From Tessaracoccus lapidicaptus (GTDB taxonomy: Bacteria; Actinomycetota; Actinomycetes; Propionibacteriales; Propionibacteriaceae), in assembly GCF_001693815.1 (NCBI RefSeq), contig NZ_MBQD01000020.1:62001-126000 (forward strand): a DNA stretch of 64,000 nucleotides, written 5' to 3'. How positions within the stretch are numbered: the first letter of the stretch is position 1; each line of letters opens with the position of its first letter. Below are positions 1-9,376 of this stretch, in pieces. Made by a program: the position numbers and the translations under genes. The notes beneath the pieces are model-generated. The model was given only the letters and a program-made list of their open reading frames with translations, was not told where the DNA came from and ran no database searches.

Positions 1-60
1 ATCGCGGACGGCATCGACGACGACCTCGCCACCAAGCTCGGCGGCCGCACCACGTTCTGA
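1..60 (+). CDS. C-terminal end of an unidentified protein (partial)
   Basis: An open frame enters from the left edge and ends at TGA 58-60, giving 19 residues that end in GGRTTF. Codon choice is typical of the surrounding high-GC genes. The fragment is too short to assign a family. The next gene starts about 50 bp downstream from its own promoter-like element, so this is probably the last gene of a separate transcript. Confidence 0.5.
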   Translation: MADGIDDDLATKLGGRTTF

Positions 61-112
61 CGCGCGGCGCACCGGCGCCCGCCGGACGGCCCCGAGCACT
101 AGAGTGGGAGAC

Positions 113-508
113 ATGACGACCGATCCCCTGCCGGTGAGCTACTTCACGCGACTCGACGCCGAGGAGTGCTGGGCGCTGCTCGCGGAGGGCGACGTGGGCC
201 GCATCGCGTGGCTCGCGCCCGACGGGATCTCGGTCGTCCCGGTCAACTACCACCTGGTCGAGCGGTCCATCGTCTTCCACACCTCGGAGGAGTCCTTCCT
301 CGCCCGCCTCGCGGAGCGCACCGAGGTCGCGTTCCAGGTCGACGAGATCGATCCCGAGACCGCCACGGGCTGGTCCGTGCTGGTACGCGGGGAGAGCGGG
401 CCCGCGGACCGCCAGGTGTCGAGCGTCAGTTGGCTCGACGGCACCGTCGGGCTCGCCATCACGGCCGCCTCCATCGCGGGGCGCGTCGTGTCCGGCCAGA
501 AGAAGTGA
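113..508 (+). CDS. Pyridoxamine 5'-phosphate oxidase-like flavin-binding protein
   Basis: This 131-residue protein has the split-barrel pattern of the Pyridox_ox_2 group of small FMN- or F420-binding proteins: a DVGRIAW strand near residue 28, PVNYHL near 42, and VAFQVDEID followed by GWSVLVRG near 75-95. The substrate is unknown. I prefer the ATG at 113 to the in-frame GTG at 104. The hexamer TAGAGT (100-105) lies exactly 7 nt upstream of that ATG, as expected for a leaderless actinobacterial mRNA, and there is no good ribosome site before the GTG. The C-terminus is short and basic. It is followed after 17 bp by a universal stress protein, and such pairs are common in dormancy-type regulons; shared regulation here is inference. 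Confidence 0.75.
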   Translation: MTTDPLPVSYFTRLDAEECWALLAEGDVGRIAWLAPDGISVVPVNYHLVERSIVFHTSEESFLARLAERTEVAFQVDEIDPETATGWSVLVRGESGPADRQVSSVSWLDGTVGLAITAASIAGRVVSGQKK

Positions 509-525
509 ATCGAGAGGAGTCCACC

Positions 526-1398
526 ATGACCGATCGCACCTCACCCCTGGTGGTCGTCGGCGTCGACGGCAGCGACGACGGCCTGCGCGCCGTCCGCTTC
601 GGAACGGGCACCGTGCTGCGCTACGGCGGTGAACTCCTGCTCGTCAACGCCGTCGACGACACCCTGATGGCCGGCGCCTGGGGCGTCGTCTACGACCCCG
701 AGGTCCTGCAGGCCGCCGGGGTCACCGCCAACGAGCAGGCCAAGGACGTCGCGCTCGGCATGGGACTCACCGAGGACAAGATCCGCACCGAGGTCGTCAT
801 GGGGTCGCCCGGCGGTGTGATGTCGCGCCTGAGCGAGGTCGCGGACCTGGTCGTCGTCGGCCGGCGCGCCGCCACCGGGCTCGAGCGCATGTTCGTCGGA
901 TCGACGTCGGTGGCCGTCGTGGCCAACGCGTCGTGCCCCGTCGTCGTCATCTCCGCGGCGGCGCACCCGAACCCGGTGGGCGAGAAGGGCCTGGTCGGGG
1001 TCGGCCTCACCACCGAGCCCGGCTCCGAGAAGGTGCTGGAGGCCGGCTTCGTCCAGGCCGAGCGGCTCGGCGCGCCGCTCGAGGTCGTGCACGCGATCCA
1101 GCCCCCCGTCGGACTGTTCGCGCGCAAGCTGAGTCCGACTCAGCTCGACGAGCAGGTCCGGTTCGCCAAGGGAGGCATCGAGGCACTGGCGGAGAAGCTC
1201 GCGCTGCAGCACCCGGGTGTCCGCTACGAGGTCATCGTGGCGGCGGACAGCCCCATCAACGAACTGGTGACCCGCAGCGCCAACTACGACCTGCTCGTGC
1301 TCGGGGTGGGCGAGTCGCACCTGCCGGGCTTCGGGCTCGGCGGTCTGCTGCGCGGGCTCATGGCGCACGCCGAGTGCCCGCTCTACATCACTCGATGA
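526..1398 (+). CDS. Universal stress protein with two UspA domains
   Basis: The 290-residue protein consists of two UspA domains in tandem. Domain 1 (about 5-145) starts with VVVGVDGSDD and carries the ATP-binding signature G-2x-G-9x-GS/T as GRRAATGLERMFVGSTS. Domain 2 (about 150-290) has a weaker loop (GVGESHLPGFGLGG) that may not bind ATP. Such proteins are cytoplasmic stress and persistence factors; the ligand cannot be read from sequence. The start at ATG 526 has the ribosome site GAGAGGAG six bases upstream, so a longer frame beginning at 166 is not the gene. Its TGA overlaps the ATG of hrpA (ATGA), which implies translational coupling. Confidence 0.9.
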   Translation: MTDRTSPLVVVGVDGSDDGLRAVRFGTGTVLRYGGELLLVNAVDDTLMAGAWGVVYDPEVLQAAGVTANEQAKDVALGMGLTEDKIRTEVVMGSPGGVMSRLSEVADLVVVGRRAATGLERMFVGSTSVAVVANASCPVVVISAAAHPNPVGEKGLVGVGLTTEPGSEKVLEAGFVQAERLGAPLEVVHAIQPPVGLFARKLSPTQLDEQVRFAKGGIEALAEKLALQHPGVRYEVIVAADSPINELVTRSANYDLLVLGVGESHLPGFGLGGLLRGLMAHAECPLYITR

Positions 1399-4300
1399 CG
1401 GACGCGCACACCGCGCCGACAGTCGAGGTCGATCCGTCCCTGCCGATCGCGGTGGAGGCGGAGCGCATCGCCGCGCTGATCCGCGACCACCAGGTGGTGG
1501 TCGTGGCGGGTGAGACCGGATCGGGAAAGACGACTCAGCTGCCGAAGATCTGCCTGCTCGCAGGCAGGGAGCGCATCGCGCACACCCAGCCGCGGCGCAT
1601 CGCGGCGCGCACCGTGGCACAGCGGATCGCGGCCGAATGCGGCGTCGAGCTCGGGGACTTCGTGGGCTACCAGGTCAGGTTCACGCGGAAGGTGTCGGCC
1701 GAGACCCGCATCAAGGTGATGACCGACGGCATCCTGCTCTCGGAACTCACCCACGACCGGCGCCTCAGCCGCTACGACACGATCATCATCGACGAGGCGC
1801 ACGAGCGCAGCCTCAACATCGACTTCCTGCTCGGCTACCTCAGGCAGCTGCTGCCGGCGCGCCCGGACCTGCGGGTCATCGTGACGTCGGCGACCATCGA
1901 CACCGCGCGGTTCTCGGCGCACTTCGACGACGCCCCCGTCGTGGAGGTGTCAGGGCGCACCTACCCGGTGGAGACGCGCTACCGGCCGCTCAACGAGGAC
2001 GAGGACGAGATCGACGGGATCGTGGGCGCGGTCGAGGAGATCGTCACGGAGTCGGCCACGGGAGACATCCTCGTGTTCCTCAGCGGGGAGCGGGAGATCC
2101 GTGACGCCGCGGACGCCGTCGAGAAGCTGGGCACCGGCCTGGAAGTCCTGCCGCTGTTCGCCCGCCTGTCCGCCGCCGACCAGCAGCGCGTGTTCCAACC
2201 GCACGGCGGGCGCCGCGTGGTCCTCGCCACCAACGTGGCCGAGACGTCCATCACCGTCCCGGGGATCCGCTACGTCATCGACACGGGGACGGCGCGCATC
2301 TCGCGCTACTCAGCCCGCACCAAGGTGCAACGCCTCCCCATCGAGCCGGTCTCCCAGGCGTCGGCCAATCAGCGCGCCGGGCGATGCGGGCGCCTCGGCC
2401 CGGGCATCGCGATCCGCCTGTACAGCGAGGAGGACTTCGCGTCGCGTCCCCTGTACTCGGAGCCGGAGATCCTGCGCACCAACCTCGCCACTGTCATCCT
2501 GCTGATGGCGCAGGCCGGCCTGGGCGACGTCGAGAACTTCCCCTTCGTCGAAGCCCCGGTGCTGTCGCAGATCAACGACGGCGTGCGCGTCCTCACCGAG
2601 CTGGGCGCCCTGCATCCGCGCAAGCGCCACGACCACGTCCGGCTGACTCGCACGGGGCGCATGCTGGCCCGGCTCCCCGTCGACCCTCGCCTCGGCAGGA
2701 TGCTCGTCGAGGGCTCCCGGCGGCGCACCCTCGGCACGGTGCTGATCCTCGTCGCCGGACTCACCGTGCCCGACGTCCGCGAGCGCCCCGCCGAGTTCCA
2801 GGCCCAGGCCGACCAGCTGCACCGCCGATTCTGGTCCGGAGACGACCCCGCGCCCGAGCAGCCCGCTCCCTCCGCGGAGCCGGCCCGACACACGGTGCAC
2901 ACCGGGACCCGGCCCGAGGCGGCCGCCGCGGCCCCGCTTGAGGGCGGCGACTTCGAGGTGCTCCTCAACGTGTGGACCTACCTGCGGCGTCGTCGCCGCG
3001 AGCTGTCGGGCAGCGCGTTCCGCCGCATGTGCCGCGCCGAGTACCTCAGCTTCGTCCGCTTCCGGGAGTGGGAGGACCTGGTGTCGCAGCTGAAGGAGGC
3101 GGTCCGGGAACTGGACCTCGACACCTCCGGATCGGGGCCCATGTCGGAGGTCCTCACCTGTCTGCTGACCGGCCTGCTGTCGAACGTCGGGCTGGCCGAG
3201 GTGGACAAGAGCAAGCCCACGCCCGGGAAGAGGCGTCCGCTGACGATGTATCTCGGCGCACGCGGGGCGAGGTTCGCGATCCAGCCCGGCTCGTCCCTCG
3301 CCCGGCGCACGCCGCCGCTGGTGATGGCCTTCGAGCTCGTGGAGACCTCGCAGCTGTGGGCGCGGACCGTCGCGGAGGTGCGCCCCGAGTGGATCGAGGC
3401 CGTGGGGGGTCACGTCCTCACGCGGACGGTCTCCGAGCCGCGGTGGTCGCAGCGGACCGCCACGGTGATCGCCAGCGAACGCCTCACCCTCTTCGGGGTG
3501 CCCATCGTCGCGGGCCGGCGCACCAACTACGCGGCCGACCACCCGGCCGAGGCCCGCGAGATCTTCCTGCGCTCCGCGCTCGTGGAGGGGGAGTGGGAGA
3601 CCCGCAACAAGCTGGTCACCGCCAACCGGGGCGTCCTGGACGAGGCGACCACCTTGACGGACCGGATGCGTCGGCCCGACCTGCTCATCTCCGACGAGGC
3701 GCTGTTCGAGTTCTACGACTCCAGGGTGCCCGGCGACGTCGTCTCGGGCGCCACGTTCGACCGCTGGCTGCGCGGGCTCCCGCCAGCAGAGTGGCCGCGG
3801 CTCACGCTGGACGACGCGGTCGTCGACGCGGACGCGCTGCGCCCCGACGACTACCCCGACCACTGGCTGGTCGGGCAGCACCGGCTGCCGATCCGCTACG
3901 TGTTCGACCCGGGCGCGGGCGGCGACGGCGTGACGGTCACCGTCCGGCTGGAGTTGCTCAACCAACTCGACGGCGCGCCGTTCAGCTGGCAGGTACCCGG
4001 GCTACGTCGCGAACTCATCACCGAGCTGATCCGCACCCTGCCCAAGGCCCAGCGGACCAGCTTCGTCCCCGCACCGGATTACGCCCGCCGCGCGCTCGAC
4101 CACATGGCGGAGCGCGGGTTCGTGGGCCGAGGTTCCTTGAGCGAGGCTCTCGCCTCGACGCTGACCGCCCTCACCGGCACCGTCGTCGCGCCCGGCGACT
4201 TCCGCCCCGAGGCGTTGAGCAGCCACCTGCGGCCGACGTTCGTCGTCACCGACAACGGCCGCGAGGTGGCGCGCGGGGCGGACCTCGACGCCCTCGTGGA

Positions 4301-5204
4301 GCGCCTAGCGCCGCGGGTGGCCGCGAAACTGACGCGGTCGGCGGGCGACCTCGCCCGCACCGGTCAGCGGAGCTGGACCTTCGGCGCCGTGCCGCGGCGC
4401 ATCACGGTCGCCGCAGGCGTCATCGGCTACCCGGCGCTCGTCGACGAAGGGTCCACGGTCGGGCTGCGGGTCCTGGACGCGCCCGCCACCGCCGACCGCT
4501 CCCACGTGCTGGGGGTGCGCCGGCTCCTGACGCTCACGAACCCGGACCCGGTCAAGTGGGTCGTGGGGCACCTCGGCCGCGACGAGAAGCTCGCGCTCGC
4601 CAACTCGCCCTACCCCAGCGTCCCTGAACTCCTCGCGGACGCGTGGCTGAAGGCCGGCGAGCAGCTCGCCGCGGAGCAGGGCCCCGTCGTCGAGGTCCGC
4701 GACGAGGAGGCCTACGCCCGCGTCGCCCTGGCCGTGCGGCAGGAGTGCCCGGGCCGCACCCGTCAGGTCGTGGCGACCGTCGCGCAGGCCCTGACGTCGC
4801 TGACGCGGGCCCGGCTGCTGCTGGGGTCGATGGCCGAGGCGGATCCGGTGCGCCGTGATGTTACGACCCAGCTCGACAACCTGTTCTTCCCCCGCTTCAT
4901 CTCCGCCACCCCGGACCCCTGGTTCGGCCACCTGCCGCGGTACGCGCAGGGCGCCGTCGCGCGGATCGAGGCGGCCCTGGCGAACCCGGCGCGCGACGCC
5001 CGGCTCCGGGCTGAGGTGGACGAGACGGAGGACCTGTACGCGGACCTGACCGCCGCCCAGCCGGCGGGGCCGCTGTCGGCGCCGGTGGAGGAGATCGCGT
5101 TCCTCATCGAGGAGTTGCGCATCAGTCTGTTCGCGCAGCAGCTGCGCACCGCGGTCCCCATCTCGGCCAAGCGCATCCGGCAGGCGATCCGGCACGCCTC
5201 CTGA
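1395..5204 (+). CDS. hrpA: ATP-dependent RNA helicase HrpA (DEAH box)
   Basis: This is a 1269-residue DEAH-box RNA helicase of the HrpA type, close to the usual 1300. Motif I GETGSGKT is at residues 39-46, DEAH near 132-135, motif III TSAT near 162, and motif VI QRAGRCGR near 325. The helicase core is followed by winged-helix/ratchet and OB-fold regions and the long C-terminal DUF3418-like extension. In E. coli HrpA acts in mRNA processing and rescue of stalled translation. The ATG at 1395 overlaps the stop of the preceding universal stress gene. The only length irregularity is a proline/alanine-rich spacer near residues 480-515. Confidence 0.95.
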   Translation: MTDAHTAPTVEVDPSLPIAVEAERIAALIRDHQVVVVAGETGSGKTTQLPKICLLAGRERIAHTQPRRIAARTVAQRIAAECGVELGDFVGYQVRFTRKVSAETRIKVMTDGILLSELTHDRRLSRYDTIIIDEAHERSLNIDFLLGYLRQLLPARPDLRVIVTSATIDTARFSAHFDDAPVVEVSGRTYPVETRYRPLNEDEDEIDGIVGAVEEIVTESATGDILVFLSGEREIRDAADAVEKLGTGLEVLPLFARLSAADQQRVFQPHGGRRVVLATNVAETSITVPGIRYVIDTGTARISRYSARTKVQRLPIEPVSQASANQRAGRCGRLGPGIAIRLYSEEDFASRPLYSEPEILRTNLATVILLMAQAGLGDVENFPFVEAPVLSQINDGVRVLTELGALHPRKRHDHVRLTRTGRMLARLPVDPRLGRMLVEGSRRRTLGTVLILVAGLTVPDVRERPAEFQAQADQLHRRFWSGDDPAPEQPAPSAEPARHTVHTGTRPEAAAAAPLEGGDFEVLLNVWTYLRRRRRELSGSAFRRMCRAEYLSFVRFREWEDLVSQLKEAVRELDLDTSGSGPMSEVLTCLLTGLLSNVGLAEVDKSKPTPGKRRPLTMYLGARGARFAIQPGSSLARRTPPLVMAFELVETSQLWARTVAEVRPEWIEAVGGHVLTRTVSEPRWSQRTATVIASERLTLFGVPIVAGRRTNYAADHPAEAREIFLRSALVEGEWETRNKLVTANRGVLDEATTLTDRMRRPDLLISDEALFEFYDSRVPGDVVSGATFDRWLRGLPPAEWPRLTLDDAVVDADALRPDDYPDHWLVGQHRLPIRYVFDPGAGGDGVTVTVRLELLNQLDGAPFSWQVPGLRRELITELIRTLPKAQRTSFVPAPDYARRALDHMAERGFVGRGSLSEALASTLTALTGTVVAPGDFRPEALSSHLRPTFVVTDNGREVARGADLDALVERLAPRVAAKLTRSAGDLARTGQRSWTFGAVPRRITVAAGVIGYPALVDEGSTVGLRVLDAPATADRSHVLGVRRLLTLTNPDPVKWVVGHLGRDEKLALANSPYPSVPELLADAWLKAGEQLAAEQGPVVEVRDEEAYARVALAVRQECPGRTRQVVATVAQALTSLTRARLLLGSMAEADPVRRDVTTQLDNLFFPRFISATPDPWFGHLPRYAQGAVARIEAALANPARDARLRAEVDETEDLYADLTAAQPAGPLSAPVEEIAFLIEELRISLFAQQLRTAVPISAKRIRQAIRHAS

Positions 5205-5221
5205 GGTGGCAGGATGGGCGG

Positions 5222-6061
5222 GTGCCGAAGGACGTTGCCGAGCTGACCGCCCTGTTCGACCTGCAGACCACCGGGGAGAACCGGTTCCGCGGGCCGCATC
5301 CCAACACGCTGCTGCAAAGGTTGTTCGGGGGCCAGGTGCTGGGGCAGACGCTCGTCGCGGCCGCTCGGACGGTGCCCGACGAGCGGCTCGTGCACTCCCT
5401 CAACGCGTACTTCCTGCGGCCGGGGGCCATCGACCGGCCACTCGACTTCGAGGTCGAGGTCATGCGCGACGGCAACACGTTCAGCAACCGCCGCGTCATC
5501 ACCCGCCAGGGGGACACCGTCATCTTCCAGATGACCGCGTCGTTCCAGGAGCCGGAGGACGGGCTCGACCACTCGGCCGCGCAGCCGACCGACGTCGCGG
5601 CGCCCGAGTCGTGTCCCTCGCTGCACGAGGTGCTGGAGCGCCGGTTCGGGGCCAGCGTCCGGCTGGTGTCGGAATGGGACGCCCTCGACGTGCGGCTCGC
5701 GGCGCGCCCCGACCTGGTCGAGGGCGGCGGCAACATGAAGGCCTGGGTGCGCACGCGCGAGCCCATGCCCGACGACCCGCTGCTCCACTCCGCGGTGCTG
5801 GCCTACCTGTCCGACATCACGCTCCTCAGCGTGTCGACGGTGCCCCACGAGGTGGAGTTCCTGTCCCCGGCGATGCAGGCCGCCTCCATCGACCACGCGA
5901 TGTGGTTCCATCGGCCGGTGCGGGTCGACGAGTGGCTGCTCTACGACATGACGTCGCCGTCGGCGTCGCACGCGCGCGGCTTCGCCATGGGTCGGCTGTT
6001 CCAGGGCGGCACGGCGGTGGCGTCGTGCGCGCAGGAGGGCCTCATCCGGGTCCTGGGCTGA
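5222..6061 (+). CDS. tesB: Acyl-CoA thioesterase II (TesB family)
   Basis: The 279-residue protein is a double-hotdog TesB-type thioesterase that hydrolyses acyl-CoA to fatty acid and CoA. The N-terminal hotdog contains FGGQVLGQTL and HSLNAYFLRPG. The C-terminal hotdog contains the catalytic Asp in AYLSDITLL and the Gln near the end (SCAQEG), matching the Asp-Thr-Gln triad of the family. The GTG start at 5222 lies 6 nt after CAGGAT, so it may be leaderless. It is separate from hrpA by only 17 bp and converges on sigB, with a hairpin between them. Confidence 0.9.
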   Translation: MPKDVAELTALFDLQTTGENRFRGPHPNTLLQRLFGGQVLGQTLVAAARTVPDERLVHSLNAYFLRPGAIDRPLDFEVEVMRDGNTFSNRRVITRQGDTVIFQMTASFQEPEDGLDHSAAQPTDVAAPESCPSLHEVLERRFGASVRLVSEWDALDVRLAARPDLVEGGGNMKAWVRTREPMPDDPLLHSAVLAYLSDITLLSVSTVPHEVEFLSPAMQAASIDHAMWFHRPVRVDEWLLYDMTSPSASHARGFAMGRLFQGGTAVASCAQEGLIRVLG

Positions 6062-6066
6062 CATGG

Positions 6067-6105
6067 CAGCGGCCCCCTCCCCGGGGGTGGGGGAGAGGGC
6101 CGCTG
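6067..6105. terminator. Bidirectional hairpin between tesB and sigB
   Basis: CAGCGGCC on the left pairs with GGCCGCTG on the right, extended inward by CTCCCC against GGGGGA around a small loop. It lies in the 60-bp gap between two convergent genes. There is no clear T-run, as is common in high-GC actinomycetes. Confidence 0.65.
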
Positions 6106-6121
6106 GTTCGTGGGCCGGGCG

Positions 6122-7054
6122 TCAGGCGGCGAGGCCCTGGCTGGCGCGCAGCGTGGCGAGCGCCTGTCGTTCGATCTGGCGCACGCGCTCGGCGGTGATG
6201 CCCCAGTGCACGCCGATGTCGGCGAGCTTGGCCTGGCGGCCGTCGACGAGGCCGTAGCGGCGCCGGACGACATCCTGCGAGCGCTCATCGAGCTCCGACA
6301 GCATGCCCTCGAGGCGGGCGCGCTCCTCGGCGTCCAGGACCATCTCGTCCGGCCCGGGTGCCGTCTCGCGCGCGATCAGATCGCCCAGGGCCGTGTCGCC
6401 GTCGGCCTCGACGGGCGCGTCGAGAGAGACGTGGTCGCGGGAGTAGCGCAACAGGTCCACGATCCGGTGCTCCTCGAGCCCCAGCTCGTCCGCGATCTCC
6501 GCCAGCTCGGGTTCCCGCCCCAGCTGCCGCTCGAGGTTCCGGCGCACCGCCGAGACCTGGTTGACCTGCTCGGCGACGTGCACCGGGAGCCGCACGATCC
6601 GGCCCTGCTGCGCGATGCCGCGGGAGATCGCCTGACGCACCCACCACGTGGCGTAGGTCGAGAACTTGAAGCCCTTGGTGTAGTCGAACTTCTCCACCGC
6701 GCGGATCAGGCCGGTGTTGCCCTCCTGCACCAGGTCCAGGAGCGGCATCTGGGAGCGCCCGTACTTCCGCGCCACCGACACGACGAGCCGCAGGTTCGCC
6801 TGGACGAAGCGCTGCATGGCCTGCTCGCCCACCGCGGCGATCTCCCGCAACTCGTCCTCCGACGCGTCCGTGTCGCTCTCCGCCGCCCCGGACAGAATCT
6901 GCTGCGCGTAGAGGCCCGCCTCGATCTGCCGGGCCAGGTCGACCTCGTCGACCGCCGACAACAGCGGGGTCTTCGCGATGGCGTCCAGGTAGAGCCCCAC
7001 CGCGTCCTTGCCGTCGATACCGTCAGTGCTGCGAGTGCGTACAGTCGTGATCAT
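6122..7054 (-). CDS. sigB: RNA polymerase sigma factor, SigB-type (group 2)
   Basis: The 310-residue sigma-70 protein has region 1.2 (DAVGLYLDAI near residue 18), region 2 with [32 protein letters not shown] and STYATWWVRQAI (about 95-160), region 3, and region 4 ending in ITAERVRQIERQAL. It lacks the long N-terminal extension of the primary factor and closely resembles mycobacterial SigB, which serves stationary-phase and stress promoters. The ATG at 7054 is preceded by GAGGAAGG. It is divergent from sigA, with 255 bp between the starts; I could not define convincing -35/-10 pairs in that gap. Confidence 0.9.
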   Translation of the reverse strand: MITTVRTRSTDGIDGKDAVGLYLDAIAKTPLLSAVDEVDLARQIEAGLYAQQILSGAAESDTDASEDELREIAAVGEQAMQRFVQANLRLVVSVARKYGRSQMPLLDLVQEGNTGLIRAVEKFDYTKGFKFSTYATWWVRQAISRGIAQQGRIVRLPVHVAEQVNQVSAVRRNLERQLGREPELAEIADELGLEEHRIVDLLRYSRDHVSLDAPVEADGDTALGDLIARETAPGPDEMVLDAEERARLEGMLSELDERSQDVVRRRYGLVDGRQAKLADIGVHWGITAERVRQIERQALATLRASQGLAA

Positions 7055-7309
7055 CAGTGCAGACCTTCCTCATGAAGTCGTCACCCACAACAACGCACGG
7101 GACGCCGCCGGGGTTCCCACATGCGCTGATCGATTCGCGAAATCATCCCGGGGTCGTACGCCGGGACCCGCGGACCCCGACCGCGGTCAGGGCCTACCCC
7201 GAGGGCCGTTTGAGTGGGTTGGCGGGCCGTGCAAGAATGGACGGCGCGTCACCCTTGACTAAGGCGGGGCGACGCACGCGCTGAAATCGTTGCCGCCGAG
7301 AGGACCACC

Positions 7310-8614
7310 GTGACCCAGGACGCTGAAGGAACGGGCAGGCCCACCCGCAGCCGCCGGCCCGCCGCCACCGGAAAGCCGGCGGCGAAGGCCACGACAACGG
7401 CCGCGGCGAAGGCCCCGGCCGCGCCCCGGGCATCGAGGGGCCGCGGCAAGGCGGCCAAGGCGGATGTCCCGACCATCGCGGATGCGACCACCGGGGAGGT
7501 GGAGGTGCAGTTCGAACGTGACGGTGAGGACGTGGTCCTCACGGTGGGCGGCAAGAAAAGGTCCCTGGACGAGGTGGACGACGCCCAGTTCGACGAGGCC
7601 AGCGCTGCCCCGCTCGCGAAGGAACTCGTCGAGGAGGAGGGCTTCGCGCTCTCGGACTCCGACGACGCCGACGAGCCCGAACAGCAGGTCGTCTCCGCCG
7701 GTGCCACCGCGGACCCCGTCAAGGACTACCTCAAGCAGATCGGCAAGGTCGCCCTGCTCAACGCCGTCGAGGAGGTCGAGCTCGCGAAGCGCATCGAGGC
7801 GGGCCTGTTCGCGGAAGAGCGGCTGAACTCTGTCGACGAGCCGGTGTCGCCCGAGGACCTTGAGGACCTCGAGTGGATCGCCGAGGACGGTCGCCGCGCG
7901 AAGAACCACCTGCTCGAGGCGAACCTGCGCCTCGTGGTGTCGCTCGCCAAGCGCTACACGGGGCGCGGCATGCTGTTCCTCGACCTCATCCAGGAAGGCA
8001 ACCTGGGCCTCATCCGCGCGGTGGAGAAGTTCGACTACACCAAGGGCTACAAGTTCTCCACCTACGCGACGTGGTGGATCAAGCAGGCCATCACCCGCGC
8101 CATGGCGGACCAGGCGCGCACCATCCGCATCCCCGTGCACATGGTCGAGGTCATCAACAAGCTCGCCCGGGTCCAGCGCCAGATGCTGCAGGACCTTGGC
8201 CGGGAACCTACCCCCGAGGAGCTGGCGGTCGAGCTCGACATGACGCCGGAGAAGGTCGTCGAGGTCCAGAAGTACGGCCGCGAACCCATCTCGCTGCACA
8301 CCCCGCTGGGTGAGGACGGTGACTCCGAGTTCGGCGACCTGATCGAGGACTCCGAGGCCGTCGTGCCCGCGGACGCCGTGAACTTCACGCTCCTGCAGGA
8401 GCAGCTCAATGACGTCCTCGACACGCTGAGCGAGCGCGAGGCCGGGGTGGTGAGCATGAGGTTCGGGCTCACCGACGGCCAGCCGAAGACCCTCGACGAG
8501 ATCGGGAAGGTCTACGGCGTCACCCGCGAGCGGATCCGGCAGATCGAGTCCAAGACGATGTCGAAGCTGCGCCACCCGTCGCGCTCGCAGGTGCTGCGCG
8601 ACTACCTCGACTAG
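7310..8614 (+). CDS. sigA: Primary RNA polymerase sigma factor (RpoD/HrdB/SigA)
   Basis: The 434-residue protein is the housekeeping sigma factor. Residues 1-55 form a basic, Ala/Lys/Arg-rich tail, followed by an acidic region (about 60-125), then region 1.2 ([16 protein letters not shown]), region 2 ([46 protein letters not shown]), region 3, and region 4 with the helix-turn-helix [13 protein letters not shown]. The GTG start at 7310 has GAGAGGA five bases upstream. Region 2.3-2.4 is almost identical to that of the divergent SigB-type factor, so the two should read overlapping -10 elements. Confidence 0.95.
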   Translation: MTQDAEGTGRPTRSRRPAATGKPAAKATTTAAAKAPAAPRASRGRGKAAKADVPTIADATTGEVEVQFERDGEDVVLTVGGKKRSLDEVDDAQFDEASAAPLAKELVEEEGFALSDSDDADEPEQQVVSAGATADPVKDYLKQIGKVALLNAVEEVELAKRIEAGLFAEERLNSVDEPVSPEDLEDLEWIAEDGRRAKNHLLEANLRLVVSLAKRYTGRGMLFLDLIQEGNLGLIRAVEKFDYTKGYKFSTYATWWIKQAITRAMADQARTIRIPVHMVEVINKLARVQRQMLQDLGREPTPEELAVELDMTPEKVVEVQKYGREPISLHTPLGEDGDSEFGDLIEDSEAVVPADAVNFTLLQEQLNDVLDTLSEREAGVVSMRFGLTDGQPKTLDEIGKVYGVTRERIRQIESKTMSKLRHPSRSQVLRDYLD

Positions 8615-8620
8615 GCGACT

Positions 8621-8640
8621 CCGCGGGCTAGCCCGCCCGG
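8621..8640. terminator. Palindrome between convergent sigA and amidotransferase genes
   Basis: GCGGGCTAGCCCGC (8623-8636) is a perfect palindrome in the 30-bp gap between two convergent stop codons. It is placed to end transcription from both sides; no T-run follows. Confidence 0.5.
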
Positions 8641-8644
8641 AGGG

Positions 8645-9376
8645 TCAGCGTCCCCGGGCGATCCGGACGAAGTTCGTCATCATGAGATGCACCTCGTCCG
8701 AGATGGTCGAGGTCTCGGCGAACGCGACCAGCTTCTCGGTGTCCGCGGGATCGAAGTACCCGGCGTCGCGGTAGATGCGGATCCGCGCCGCCAGCCCCGC
8801 CGAGTCGAGCTCGGGGTGGAACTGCGTGGCGTAGACGTTGCGGCCCAGCCGGAACGCCTGAATGGGACACGCCACACCCGTCGCGAGGACGGTCGCGCCG
8901 GCGGCCGGGACGCGGCACCCCTCCTTGTGTGCCGTGAAGGCCCTGAACCGGTCCGGGATGCCGTCGAAGAGCGGGTCGGCGCGGCCCTCGTCCGTCAGCG
9001 TCGACGTGACGACGCCCACGTCCTCCCCGACGCTGCGGTCGACGACGCCGCCGAAGTGCGCGGTGAGGGCGCCGACGCCGTAACACAGTCCCAGGAACGG
9101 CAGGTCGCGGGCCACCACGACGTCGAGGACGCGGGCGATGTCGGCCTCGGCGCGCAGCTGCACGGCCGACTTGTCGGTGTCGCTGGCGTTGAACGGACCG
9201 CCGCCCAGGAACACCCCCGCGTACTGCGTCGGGTCCAGCGATGGCACAGCGGCGGCCTCCACGCGGATCTGCACGAGCTCGTCGGGCCGCAGCCCGGCCA
9301 GCCGCACGATCGCCTCGCGCTCACCCTCGGCGGCGTCGTCCTCCGGGCGCGTGCTGAGCAGCAGGAAGGGTCTCAC
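8645..9376 (-). CDS. Class I glutamine amidotransferase
   Basis: This 243-residue stand-alone amidotransferase has the nucleophile in GLCYGVG (about residue 97) and the His/Glu of the triad in QFHPEL (about 185), as in GuaA-type glutaminase domains. It has no synthetase domain of its own. The GTG at 9376 overlaps the TGA of the upstream ligase gene (GTGA), so the two are translationally coupled. I infer that it supplies ammonia from glutamine to, or hydrolyses a gamma-glutamyl product of, that ligase. A much longer frame through the ligase gene is only a shadow. Confidence 0.8.
   Translation of the reverse strand: MRPFLLLSTRPEDDAAEGEREAIVRLAGLRPDELVQIRVEAAAVPSLDPTQYAGVFLGGGPFNASDTDKSAVQLRAEADIARVLDVVVARDLPFLGLCYGVGALTAHFGGVVDRSVGEDVGVVTSTLTDEGRADPLFDGIPDRFRAFTAHKEGCRVPAAGATVLATGVACPIQAFRLGRNVYATQFHPELDSAGLAARIRIYRDAGYFDPADTEKLVAFAETSTISDEVHLMMTNFVRIARGR

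Noticed and set aside
166-525. N-terminal extension of the universal stress protein
   Set aside because: It overlaps the flavin-binding protein in another frame and is Arg/Gly-rich; ATG 526 has a strong ribosome site.
2310-3965. 551-codon frame opposite hrpA
   Set aside because: Shadow of hrpA; no start context and no family resemblance.
7055-7309. Defined promoters for the divergent sigB and sigA genes
   Set aside because: TTGACT at 7255 lacks a -10 at proper spacing, and other candidates were no better than chance in this composition.
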